From the NCBI RefSeq assembly GCF_964340395.1, contig NC_135562.1, positions 3,489,634 through 3,553,633 of the forward strand: 64,000 nucleotides of DNA. Reading direction: 5' to 3'. The notes below the pieces were generated by a model. It made no database searches and had not been told where the DNA came from. It worked only from the letters and a program-made list of their open reading frames with translations. Positions 1 through 11,680 of this stretch are shown piece by piece (positions within the stretch are counted from its first letter, which is position 1; every line of letters starts with the position of its first letter). The position numbers were made by a program, and so were the translations under genes. Source of the stretch: Glandiceps talaboti (Eukaryota; Hemichordata; Enteropneusta; Spengelidae).

Positions 1-828
1 CTTCATGATCTTACACAGCAAACAGAAACGTGAGACTTTGTCTTATCTCCTAAAGTCACACTTTAGGCACACTTACTAAAGGACTAAAGGTTTGATGTTT
101 TTAGATATAACATGTCACTTGTGGTTAAACTGATATTACCCTGCAATTTTGAGTAATAGGAACCAGAATAAAGAAAACTTGTGTACGCTGATCGTAGTTT
201 TGAAGTTCATTTAAACTTAAACTAGGGGCAGGTGTTGAATTTTTAATTTTACACTTGGTAATGGTTGTCAGATTTAGCCAATCGAATTACACAATGTAGA
301 AATAGCAGTTTACTCTTGATGTTCATTGATAGGTTTAATAGACTTGGTAGTATAAATGATGTATGGTAGTCTACAATGTACGTGCCATGGACTATCGCTA
401 ATTTTGGGCCTGAGGGCTATACATGCACATTTATTAAAACCAACTCCACACCTTCTATATACAAAATATAATCCATGTGTTTCATTACACAGAGCTTGAC
501 AATATATTAATTCAACTTCCCCATCAAAAACCTACCTGAAAACAATCAATTCCTTTCAAGTTTTATTAATTTCCTCTTTCATTTCAGTTATGATCACAGA
601 CACTTCCTTTCTATGTAATATCGTAAAATTGCCAGAAATTCAGGAAATAAACTACTTGTAATGAAATGCTACTTCTATATCAAATAACTCTGTAGATGCA
701 TCCTACAGTTAGATATTCGGATTCCCGTATATTTTTTCCAACTAGGTTATTTTATTGACCATGATTTTGAGAGATTTTCAATTCTCCTGAAAAACTTATT
801 ATAATAATTATATACATTATATGCAGAT
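1..828. other. Non-coding stretch
   Basis: AT-rich sequence without a supportable gene. At about 340-412 there is one diverged unit of the repeat that forms the 54-bp array near 20.1 kb (shared words GGTAGTCTA and GCCATGGACTA). Nothing else is recognised. Confidence 0.6.
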
Positions 829-1030
829 ACATACATACATACATACATACATACATACATGCATACATGCATGCATGCATACATCCATCCATCCATCCAT
901 ACATACATACATACATACATACATACATACATACATACAGACATAGACATACATACATACATACATACATACATACATACATACATACATACATACGCAC
1001 ATACGCACACACACACATACACACACATGT
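829..1030. repeat. (ACAT)n microsatellite
   Basis: Nearly uninterrupted ACAT tetranucleotides with short ATCC and GCAT interruptions and an ACAC-rich right edge. The unit has no stop codon in several frames, so long open frames cross it on both strands. None is credible as coding. Confidence 0.98.
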
Positions 1031-1110
1031 ACATACATGTATACATACCATGTAATAAAAATATCCATGAACACTCATTTATTCATAAATCTGTCATCAT
1101 TTATGATCGA

Positions 1111-1505
<395 letters not shown>

Positions 1506-2003
1506 CGTCTATCTTTTCTTCCTTTCCCCCAGGAATGTATACATGTACATATATTTATCTGTCTATATAAAAACATGTAGATGTACGTATAACAGTTGTA
1601 ACCTTGTATCATTTTACACCCTTTTGACCAACCTAACGTTATTCACTGGATGCATGTTTAGATACAAAGAACTGACATTGCAAGTCAGAGAAATGACTAT
1701 AAGCTATACAAGTGTATGAATTAGTATTTCACATCCAACACGTATTGAATGTAGTACACCTAGTGAATAATACATAGGTCACGTAGTAAACTCTATTGAT
1801 AAACAACTACTATTTCAAAAACGCTGTAACCAATCTCAATCCTTGTAACAATTCTAGACTGTATTACATGGACACTGAATTGATTGGGAAGTTGTCACAT
1901 GTTTTGTGATGACAATTCATTGAAGATTTACTTCCTTTCTACAATCTCTACACCTGCATTAAAGACGTGTGCTGCATCTGTTAATGGGCAGTTATACAAC
2001 TTG
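1506..2003. other. Non-coding stretch
   Basis: Unique-looking AT-rich sequence. No gene, repeat unit or RNA recognised. Confidence 0.5.
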
Positions 2004-2385
2004 CAGTGTTGCAGCCAGAGGTTTTTTTTGGGTCATTTGACACACATATTTTGGACCTGACCCACAATTTTGGAAGTGACGGGTCATAAATGACCCACAC
2101 TAAAATTGCAAATATGTTTAGCAACATGACCACGCCTATAGCAACAGCTAAATGATTGCGTATATTGCATAGATAACAACAGGGTTGGATAGGCAACTGC
2201 ATAATCATTCAGCAAATATCTAGCATGGATCGGCATGTGGGTAAACATTTTTAAAACTGTACAGTTGTGCTACAATGCCATTGGCGCTTTTTTATAATGT
2301 CCCCAAATAAATTTATGATGACCCAGAGAAATGAAAGTCTCGGGACACTATGTTCCACTCTTTCAAAAGGCTGGTTGCAACACTG
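2004..2385. mobile_element. Non-autonomous DNA transposon (family A, copy 1), hAT-like ends
   Basis: A 382-bp element bounded by 15-bp terminal inverted repeats with one mismatch: CAGTGTTGCAGCCAG at 2004-2018 and CTGGTTGCAACACTG at 2371-2385. It is closely similar over its whole length to 29010-29399, so both ends are defined independently by the second copy. CAGTG...CACTG ends are typical of hAT elements. The flanks share TACAACWTG (1995-2003 and 2386-2394), a 9-bp near-match rather than the 8 bp expected for hAT. It encodes no transposase. A 75-codon minus-strand open frame inside it is shared with copy 2 only because the DNA is shared. Confidence 0.85.
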
Positions 2386-2889
2386 TACAACATGACAAGA
2401 CAGGACTAAGTTTTTGATATACTAAGATAAATAGATACATACTACAATAACATACATACATTTGTATATGATGCACGGGTATGGATTCACAAATTGCATA
2501 CACATACCATGTACAAGTATACAAGTGCAAGTTCAGAGCTCAAACTGTTTGTTTTTTAAACTAAGTTATGTCTGCTTTGAGACAAGAAATGATAGAACCA
2601 ATATAAACCCTGTTTACAAGAGCATGATAAATTTAGGTCAGACCTCAGAGAGTTTCTTGCAGTGAAAATGCAAAGCATCTGTAAACCAACCAGATTTTGA
2701 TGTGCGTGACTACAAAACAAGTCTGTGGTTTGGGTGGTCTGAGCCAACAGGACTCCTACTTCCTCGCCATCTCTCCTGAAATTGTTATCGGTGTAAGCGT
2801 GCATGACTCCATTTCATTTACAACCCTACACACTTGTAAATCTGAACGCAATTGTAAAATCATCTTATTTAAATTAGGTGAAACTACAT
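2386..2889. other. Non-coding stretch
   Basis: No gene or repeat recognised. Only short open frames without family features. Confidence 0.5.
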
Positions 2890-3049
2890 CATGGTGTCTA
2901 TTTGATGTGCCATCGACACGCAGCAATTATTTTTAACCCACCAAAATCTGATTTCCCCTATCCAATATTATGTGGTGACTCACACAAAAACAGTTTCCAC
3001 CATTTTGACTCACAGCAACAAATTTTGTCTCTTACTAGAGTGCACACTG
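2890..3049. mobile_element. Decayed relative of family B element
   Basis: Aligns with the family B element at 63225-63389 through ordered shared words: CACCAAAATCTGAT-like, CCCCTAT, ATGTGGTGACTCACA, TTTGACYCACA and CAACAAA. The right end ...AGAGTGCACACTG fits the CAGTG-type inverted terminus. The left end is degraded and no target duplication remains. Confidence 0.6.
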
Positions 3050-3880
3050 GTGATATATACTTACATGTATACAAGTACCTAGGTAGCATGACTTCACTAT
3101 CATCATACGATGCCAGCAATAGTCTAAAGGGAATCCTTGTGAAACCATTCATGATTTCGAAATCATCACCTACATGTATGATGGCTCTTCCTCAAAGTGC
3201 TCCAACTCACGACTACAAGTGGGACATTATTCGATCTCTCTACTGTTTAACAGTCACGGTATAACTTTCACAAAATGGAATTCTGACCAATAAATGAACA
3301 GTTGCCCTACATATGACCACAGATTGTAAATCACGATGTAGCTGTCACTGAGTTTCCTCCCTTCATCGTTCATATCGAATTCATTCTGTATTATTATCAA
3401 TTTTACAAATTTTAAGTATCCATTTTTCAAGCGCTTGACAATCTTTATTACACTTTGTATTTGAACAAGGTGATGGGGCAGCATGTAAATGGGCCTCAGA
3501 GGAACTCTTGGCATCACTATGTCTGCCAAATTATTCTACGCATCAGTTTCTATTACGACGAGGGAATTTATTACAAAGCGCCGGACAATGATTTTTTTTG
3601 TAGCTACAAATAGGTCAATGAGAGGGTCAGATATTGAAACATCCTAATAGTCAATTTATAATGCAAAATTTGACTAATGGCATCAGACTGTGAAGATGTA
3701 TCACTTATGAAAAATGATAGAATTCTTTTTTTTTTACATTTATTACATAACATTCTCGCAAGTGGAAAATTTAATCACATTTTTGCACAAAAGCCCTTTA
3801 ACTTTTAAAACTATTCAATACTGGCTAGTCTGAAAACATCCATTCCAACACTATGATATATCAACTAGCCAATTCCAGCA
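3050..3880. other. Non-coding stretch
   Basis: AT-rich sequence with no gene or repeat unit recognised. Confidence 0.5.
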
Positions 3881-4147
3881 GACCTTTATAAACGAAGTGA
3901 GCCCTCTTGTGTTCCTGACAATTACAGAACTGGATATCTAATAGGCATTCCCAATGAAGGGAGCCCTCTGGTGTTTGAGAACAAACATACGTGTGGTGTG
4001 GACACCGCTAAATAACACACAAATTTGCCACACCTACTGACCTTTACAAATAAAGGGAGCCCTCTTGTGTTCATAACTGTTAATTAAGCACCTAATAGAC
4101 ATTTTCTATGAAGGGAGCCCTCTGGTGTTCAGGGACAAACACACGCA
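3881..4147 (+). repeat. Nested tandem duplication with GAGCCCTCT core
   Basis: The word GAGCCCTCTKGTGTT occurs four times (3899, about 3960, 4057, about 4116). Outer copies are 158 bp apart and begin with GACCTTTA. Each outer unit holds two related halves about 60 bp apart. It abuts the next ACAT array. Confidence 0.85.
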
Positions 4148-4205
4148 CATTTATAATACCTAGTATCTTACATTTAAATCTCCCATGCCAATATGCAATA
4201 TTCCT

Positions 4206-4413
4206 ACATATATACATACATACATACATACATACATACATACACACATACACACATACACACATACACACATACATACATACATACATACATACACACA
4301 TACACACATACATACATACATACATACATACATACATACATACATACATACATACATACACACATACACACATACACACATACATACATACATACATATA
4401 TACATACATACAT
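4206..4413. repeat. (ACAT/ACAC)n microsatellite
   Basis: ACAT tetranucleotides regularly interrupted by ACAC. Open frames cross it in several frames on both strands and are artefacts. Confidence 0.98.
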
Positions 4414-7400
4414 GTATCATTGTATGTGAGAAAAATGCTAAACATTCCCAAATGACTGTCACAAGCCAACATATATCAAATGTAAGAGTCTACGACTTGT
4501 AAACTTACGAGCCATTTCTCTTGAAATGAACGTAACAGATAAAAAATTTACATTTACTATCTAACGAAATGAAGACAACGACAATAAATCACACTGCAAA
4601 AAAAATATAGCAGATGTTCACTGATACATGTTAAAATCACCTTTCTTTCTCTCCCAAGTGTGGAAGCAACTGAGTCAGATTTCACTAGTGGGAAAGAAAG
4701 CTGGAATATTCCAGATGTTTACTAGGAATAGTACACCGTAAATCAGATAATTTCATTGTAGACAGAACACCTAGTAATTGATATGTCTTAGTTAACAATA
4801 TTTTAAAGGGTGTGGGCCAGATTGGAAATTTTTTCTGAATTATTTGTTTCCATTTGAAGAATTTCATGAACATATCTCGTTTGACTAAATGTAGACATAT
4901 CTAACACAAAAAAGTAACTATGACGACTGTATCGAAACAGTATGGTAAACTAAACAAAAGAGCTCATGACATAATTTTGGAGTACCCCCAAAATGGTCGT
5001 TGTCGACACCAGAATCAGAATGAAAAAATGTACATACATAAACTTATCAACACTACAATGTATAGGGTAATTTTGCATTCATTTCAACATATGATACTTT
5101 ACGAACAAGTATTTAATTTTTGAATGAAGTAGTTTCCCAGTTTGTTCCATGTCCCTTTAATGCATTAGCACCAAACTAAACAACAAACCTAAGTAAGGTC
5201 TTAGAAACTAGCTTCGGACCAAACATATGAAGAATTTGTCTACAATAATACCAGTGTTTAGTGTATTGGTATGCAATGACAGCTGTACCAACACCAAGAG
5301 GGCTAGATTGTTACCAAATTAATATTCAAGTGGGCCTCTGCTGTCCTAACATGATCCAACGTAAAGTAGGGTTCAACTTCTGTATTCCCGTGCACGCTTC
5401 AAGTGATGGAATTAACAGTAAAGTAGGTACTTGGACAGCAGTAAAAGAAGATGTACAGATATCACGATCACAAAGAGAAACGATAAAATGTACTTACATG
5501 TAGAGAGAGAGAGAGGGGGAAACTCAGTACCAACTGCTTGAAAACCCTAACAGTACACATACATGTACTCGTGTTTGGTGTAACATAATTTAATGTGTTT
5601 AACTAGTTAGCACAGCTTGGTTACACACAGGCAGCCAATAGTGACATATCTTCATTACTTTGCTCTGTTATTCCACGTACATGAAGAATTCATAGGTATG
5701 AATTATTACTTCATTTCCTAAAAATGGCCCAATTTGGCATTTTCACAGAATAAATAGAGCTTGAGGCTTTGAATTATGCAGAAAACATTAAATGCAGTTC
5801 ATACATTTTAATGGGGTTCACTTTATGGCATACCGAGACGTACTGTAGATGCAAAAACAATTCAGCAGCAATACCATACTATTGAAGTACTCGGGTACTT
5901 ATGTCTGGTTGATCATGCGAAGAGATATTAAAATTTATGGTGACTTTACAATTCCATTTCATTCTGACTAACTACTTAAAATTGTGGGATCATTTTTCTA
6001 TAAGATTCTCTGAACGTAAAAACTCAATTATTCCTTTTGGATGGTTTTACTGTGTGATGAAAATTTACGTCAAATATCACTTAGTTGTTAAACGTAGGGA
6101 AATATTAACATCAAGATTGGCGGTCAGAGGTCCCTATATCCTAGTTGAGAGGAAATGGATTCAATCTTTTCTTGAATAGCTCTGGTATCAAAATGGAATA
6201 TAAAACAACCTAATCTGGTAAATTTACACAAATTTACTTAACAGGGTTAGCCCTGATGTCAATCAAATTGGCTGTAAGTTGTCTTAGTCGACTTGGCCGG
6301 CAAATGTCATTTCCACAATTATATTGGGCTTTTTTTTACCACGGTAACGGAGCCTTTGTAGTGGATATTACTTTGAAATTACATCGGCAACTTGGAGACA
6401 TTTTATGTAAATTACAAAAAGAGTGTAAAGTTACACATTGGGTATGGGGGTAGGGGGAGGCTTCTGTATGGATATGTTGGAAATAGTTTAGCATAGAGAG
6501 GGCTATTCTTTATAATGTACAATGTTACTGACAAATTGGCACTAACGTACTTACAAATCTAACCAAGTTAGTATTTTACATGTACATGGATGCCAACAAA
6601 AGTTAATATCTTTACAAGTTTTACCAACTTTCCCTTCTCTGTTACCATGTTTATAAAACTTAGCAAAAAGAATTTGTAATACCCAAATATTTTGGAATAA
6701 TATTGTTAGTCTTAATACAGAAGTTTTCCACATAGTGCTAAAACAAAGGGTTTTACACTTTATCCCAGGCACGTACCTATGGCAGCACAAGAGCAAGTTA
6801 CACAAATTAATATATCCCTACCATTAACACAGTTAGTGCAAATTATCAAATGCATTTTTGATATTTTATATAAAACAGGTCATAAACTGAGTAGTAACCA
6901 GGTACATAACCAGTCACAAAACGAGTAGAAACCGGGCATATTCCAGACAACAATGTGGTAAGGGCAAGTACAGAAATTCCACACAGTACCATAAAAATAT
7001 GAACACTATTATTACTGACAAAGATAATTGAAACAATACACACACTCTGTCCAACATGTAACAGTACATGTAGCTGAATGTGTTTAACTCAAATAATGTG
7101 AAACATTTATAGGAATTTCATGTAAAATTTAGATAGAATAGTCAAAACCATAAACAACCCTAATTGGATAATACACTTTTCAGGCTACAGTGTACTTTAT
7201 TCTGTAATTTCCAGTCACCATTTACATGTGTCTTTAAGTAACAAGCCATCAAAACATCCCATGTCTGTCAAACTGTAACACTACTTGAAAAATCCTTCAT
7301 ATATGTACATCTTTATGACATAAACCATCAATTTAATGTTTTTCCTGGTAACAAAGTTGATTTTATGGCTAACTTTTATGAAGGTACAAATGTATATGAG

Positions 7401-7685
7401 GTGTGCGTGTAAGCGTGGTAAAAACAATATACATATAAAGATAGAATACTGTAGCTTAACAGTTGTTTCACTGACATTACATATATTAAAGCATGGCTAC
7501 AGGTCAAATTATCTGATCCTATTGTAATTACTTTGTGGACTTTATTTTGTATTTTATGGTAGTTTATTTCATTTGAAATTTTATTTGTTTTTTTCAATGT
7601 AAACAATTTAATCAGTTACCCTCTCCATTATGTCATTTCATTTACTACAGTGTGTCTCTAGTTTATCTTTTTCTGTGGCAATTTC
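4414..7685. other. Non-coding stretch
   Basis: More than 3 kb of AT-rich DNA with open frames of about 85 codons at most and no recognisable domain. A short GA run lies near 5501-5514. TACATGTA words are scattered through it. No RNA gene seen. Confidence 0.5.
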
Positions 7686-7957
7686 ATGTATGTATGTATG
7701 TATGTATGTATGTATGTATGTATGTATGTATGTATGTATGTATGTATGTATGTATGTATGTATGTATGTATGTATGTATGCCATCCATCTGTCTGTATGT
7801 CTACAAATGCATACAATGTACATACATACATACATACATACATACATGTATAATACAAGCACACAGTACATGTATATGTACATACATACATACATACATA
7901 CATACATACATACACACACATACATACATACAAACACCCACATACACACACACACAT
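7686..7957. repeat. Opposed (TATG)n and (ACAT)n microsatellites
   Basis: A pure TATG run (about 7686-7780) is followed after about 45 bp by ACAT runs (about 7824-7846 and 7880-7957, the latter grading to ACAC). TATG and CATA are reverse complements, so the two blocks form an imperfect inverted repeat. Confidence 0.97.
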
Positions 7958-8229
7958 ATGCATAAACACATTCTCACCCACATCTGTCAATTTATGACAG
8001 TTCTCCACCATTGACGTAACATATACATGTAACTTGTTCAATATCTTAACCTTATATAATATACACATAAGTGTTTCTTATTACTGTGTGAAATTCAGCT
8101 GAAATGATGTGTTGCCCATATTGGAAAATTGTAATTTGTAGATGTTATAGGCATATTCACTGCTGTGGAATTGACTAGATTGGACTGGTTGTAAGTGTAA
8201 ATGTGTGCTTGGGGGTTAAATGTATGAAC
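7958..8229. other. Spacer between microsatellites
   Basis: No gene or repeat unit recognised. Confidence 0.5.
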
Positions 8230-8239
8230 AGTGTGTGTA

Positions 8240-8306
<67 letters not shown>
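8230..8306. repeat. (TG)n microsatellite
   Basis: Nearly pure TG dinucleotides, preceded by a short TATG-like start. Alternating purine-pyrimidine DNA of this kind can adopt left-handed Z form. Whether it does so here is not known. Confidence 0.97.
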
Positions 8307-8369
8307 ATGCACATGTCTGTCTTTATGTCTGTACATGTGTGTAATGTACATTTGCACATACATGTGTAC

Positions 8370-8631
8370 TGTATGTATGTACGTATATATATGTATGTGT
8401 ATGTGTATGTGTATGTATGTATGTATGTATGTATGTATGTATGTATGTATGTATGTATGTATGTATGTGTGTATGTATGTATGTGTGTATGTATGTATGT
8501 GTGTGTGTATGTATGTATGTATGTATGTATGTATGTATGTATGTATGTATGTATGTATGTATGTATGTATGTATGTATGTACGTACGTACGTGTGTGTGT
8601 ATGTATGTATGTATGTATGTATGTATGTATG

Positions 8632-8665
<34 letters not shown>

Positions 8666-8690
8666 TGTATGTACGTATGTAAGTACATAT
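8370..8690. repeat. (TATG)n microsatellite
   Basis: Long TATG run with TGTG and ACGTACGTACG interruptions. Long cysteine-, valine-, tyrosine- and methionine-only open frames cross it and are artefacts. Confidence 0.97.
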
Positions 8691-9419
8691 GTATGTGTGA
8701 GTCTACATCATGTCTTGTGTGTATTGGACTACTGATAATTTGGTAGTCTAGATACCCTGGACTGTTGCTAATTTCAAGTCCTCACTTAGATCTAATCTGA
8801 TGGACTGGATAAGTTGAATAACATTAACAGCATATTTACATACGCATTGAATAGACAATCCATGACAACTGAACAATATACACTTCAAAATTGATTTTCT
8901 GACTTCTATACGAAAGAATATCAGGAAATCAGTTCACAAACTTAAAGTGAATCATAATTGATATTGAACAGTACAAACAAAACCAATCTGTGTGTTCATA
9001 ATAGATATCGAATATTTCTATATAAGTGAATAAGAGCGATCAGCGTGTATAAGTTTTGCCAGATTGGTTTTCTCGTACTAACCATTTTTAAATGCTAAAT
9101 GACTTATGATTCCAATTAGGATCGTTTTCCAACAACAAAACAGTATCTGTTTCTCGATCTGTGATAGCTTTACCCCGATCATTTCACCTCACCCTTCAAT
9201 ATCAACATCCCTTCAAGGAAAGAGATATACATACTGCTATAATCTTATTATGCCAGACTCGCTTCTTTGTCGGCAAAAACCTTTTTAAATATTTATGAAC
9301 TGGGCCTGTTATTTATGTGAGTCATGAAAAAAGATTTGGAAAGCATCATTTCGCCCTGAACTTACGTACAGGTATATCCAACTATTTAACTCACAAAACC
9401 AATATTTGCATAAATCTAA
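8691..9419. other. Non-coding stretch with one diverged 54-bp-type unit
   Basis: At about 8722-8785 the words GGACTACTGATAATTTGG and TAGTCTAGATAC match the unit of the array at 20048-20375. The rest is unique-looking and has no gene. Confidence 0.55.
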
Positions 9420-9841
9420 ATAACCTCATGCTAACCTAATGCTAATGTAGTGCTAATCTAACGCTAATGTAGTGCTAACCTAATGCTAACCTCGTGCTAA
9501 TGTAGTGCTAACCTAATGCTAATGTAGTGCTAATCTAATGCTAACCTAATGCTAATGTAGTGCTAACGTAATGCTAACGTAGTGCTCATCTAATGCTAAT
9601 CTAGTGCTAACCTAATGCTAACCTAGTACTAACATAATGCTAACCTAATGCTAATCTAGTACTAACCTAGTGCTGACCTAATGCTAATGTAATGCTAACC
9701 TAATGCTAATGTAGTGCTAATCTAATGCTAACCTAGTGCTAACCTAATGCTAATGTAGTACTAACCTAATGCTAATCTAGTGCTAACCTAATGCTAACCT
9801 AGTGCTAACCTAATGTTAACCCAGTACTAACCTAGTGCTAG
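9420..9841 (+). repeat. 11-bp minisatellite
   Basis: About 38 head-to-tail copies of an 11-bp unit of the form CTAAYSTARTG, with CTAACCTAATG, CTAACCTAGTG and CTAATGTAGTG as common variants. Variants are interspersed rather than blocked. The unit is close to one helical turn. Confidence 0.95.
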
Positions 9842-10781
9842 CCACTTCAGAAAGGGATCCTTGAACTATATTTTGTGTAAAACAGTAATTATTACAACAA
9901 AATGACAGTGTTATATAAATTCACGCAAGTTAAGGTCATAAATATTTGTGCTTACATAATATAAACGTATCCATTAATTCATCAAAAGTCTTGCATCTAG
10001 TACATACCTGTTAGGATCATATTCAGATTATCAATGTCTTCTTCAGATTTCATAGAACACAGATAATATCATATCATACATATATACAGAATCACATTTA
10101 CCAATATCATATCATTTTTCTCTCTCTCAGCCTGCTTACCTTGGCCACTACATGTGTTCGAGTTGACTTCCAGTGATAAGGTCCCCTATGTCACTATATT
10201 CTGTACAGGCCCCCTTAGGTCACTAATATTTCCCTTGTCTGCATAAAAAAAAAAAACAATTTCAAATAATAAGTCGGTGCTTGTCAATTATTTTGAGTTA
10301 TGTTTTCTCTTTAGAGCAATGTTCCTGTGAATTTTACAAGATCAAAGTGACACATAAGTCCATCAATATTTATTGTCTGTCCTTGGAGAGAACAGCAACA
10401 ATCATGTACAGTCTCTAGGGTCATCATAAAAAATAAAACCATTCACCGTGACAGAGAATATTACATATATGACAACTGTTGTTCTGATATGTAGCCTTGA
10501 TCTCACATATGCACTCAATGATTTTCAAGACTTTAGAAATATTTCTTTCATAATTTGAAATTCAAAAGACTACACCTGTTGGATAGATCTACGAAGTTCA
10601 AGTTCCAACATCAATATTTCACTGATTACAATGGGGGTATATTTGTATTAAACGAAAGTCCTTGTGGTATATCAATACATATCAATATGTGCAAAGATTG
10701 TACATAAACTGGGACACCCCCTTCCCCCATCCCCGTAGAATGAATGAATGAAGATTAAACCATCACATAGCCTCACCTACA
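9842..10781. other. Non-coding stretch
   Basis: No gene. Around 10165-10225 it carries GATAAGGTCCCC and CCCCCTTAGGTCACTA, related to the CCTTAGGTCACTAG words of family G near 58.6 and 59.3 kb. Confidence 0.5.
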
Positions 10782-11342
10782 AACTCCCCAACCATACATG
10801 TAACTCATACTCCCCATCCCAACCTCCCCAACCATACATGTAACGCGTACTCCCCATCCCAACCTCTCCAACCATACATGTAACTCATATTCCCCATCCC
10901 AACCTCCCCAACCATACATGTAACTCGTACTCCCCATCCCAACCTCCCCAACCATGCATGTAACTCATATTCCCCATCCCAACCTCTCCAACCATACATG
11001 TAACTCATACTCCCCATCCCAACCTCCCCAACCATACATGTAACTCGTACTCCCCATCCCAACCTCCCCAACCATGCATGTAACTCATATTCCCCATCCC
11101 AACCTCTCCAACCATACATGTAACTCATACTCCCCATCCCAACCTCCCCAACCATACATGTAACTCATACTCCCCATCCCAACCTCTCCAACCATACATG
11201 TAACTCATATTCCCCATCCCAACCTCTCCAACCATACATGTAACTCATACTCCCCATCCCAACCTCCCCAACCATACATGTAACTCATACTCCCCATCCC
11301 AACCTCTCCAACCATACATGTAACTCATACTCCCCATCCCAA
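10782..11342 (+). repeat. 40-bp minisatellite with 120-bp higher-order period
   Basis: About 14 copies of a 40-bp unit containing CCAACCATACATGTAACTC and TCCCCATCCCAACCTCCC. Variant sites (CGTAC against CATAC, ATGCATG against ATACATG, CATAT, CTCTCC) recur every third unit between about 10861 and 11160, giving a 120-bp higher-order repeat. A minus-strand open frame (10805-11155) follows from the unit having no stop in any minus-strand frame. Confidence 0.96.
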
Positions 11343-11479
11343 TGCCTCCAAAGTCACTCTAAAACCTCCCCAACTCCGTCTTCTGTTAAAAAACCTACAT
11401 TGAGGCTACTGTAAAATTGTGATATTTTGTATGAATGCTTGCATATTGAACATTTACTTGAATAGAAAGGTCCAGTCCT

Positions 11480-11680
11480 GTGATAGCTTAGACTCTCTCA
11501 CAGTCCTTAGGGCATCACAGTAACACGTCAACAAATGATTAGACCTATGTAGTCCATGAGGACTCACAGTACAAGGATATCCAAGTGCAATTAAGCAGTA
11601 GATATAGGTACAAACAAAACAGCCCTGTTAGTGATGCCGATGCCATGCTCTGAGGACTGTGAGAGAGTCCAGTGATAGCT
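11480..11680. mobile_element. Foldback element with flanking direct repeat
   Basis: Inverted arms at 11490-11524 and about 11628-11670 share GACTCTCTCACAGTCC (as GGACTGTGAGAGAGTC on the right) and a second matched block, GGCATCAC / GTGATGCC. Directly outside the arms lies GTGATAGCT on both sides (11480-11488 and 11672-11680), within a longer near-match TCCWGTGATAGCT. This fits a small palindromic transposon with a target duplication. No coding capacity; family not recognised. Confidence 0.7.

Noticed and set aside
1981-2208. Similar minus-strand peptides at 1981-2208 and 29009-29215 as a gene family
   Set aside because: Similarity comes from the shared transposon DNA; the frame shifts between the copies near the middle.
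8203-8746. Overlapping 109-171-codon frames rich in C, V, Y and M
   Set aside because: Translations of TG and TATG arrays in several frames and both strands.
10805-11155. 116-codon minus-strand frame with MVGEVGMGS repeats
   Set aside because: 40-bp unit read through all three frames in turn; no codon-level period.
9420-11342. CRISPR-like array
   Set aside because: Repeats are contiguous without unique spacers, and the DNA looks eukaryotic.
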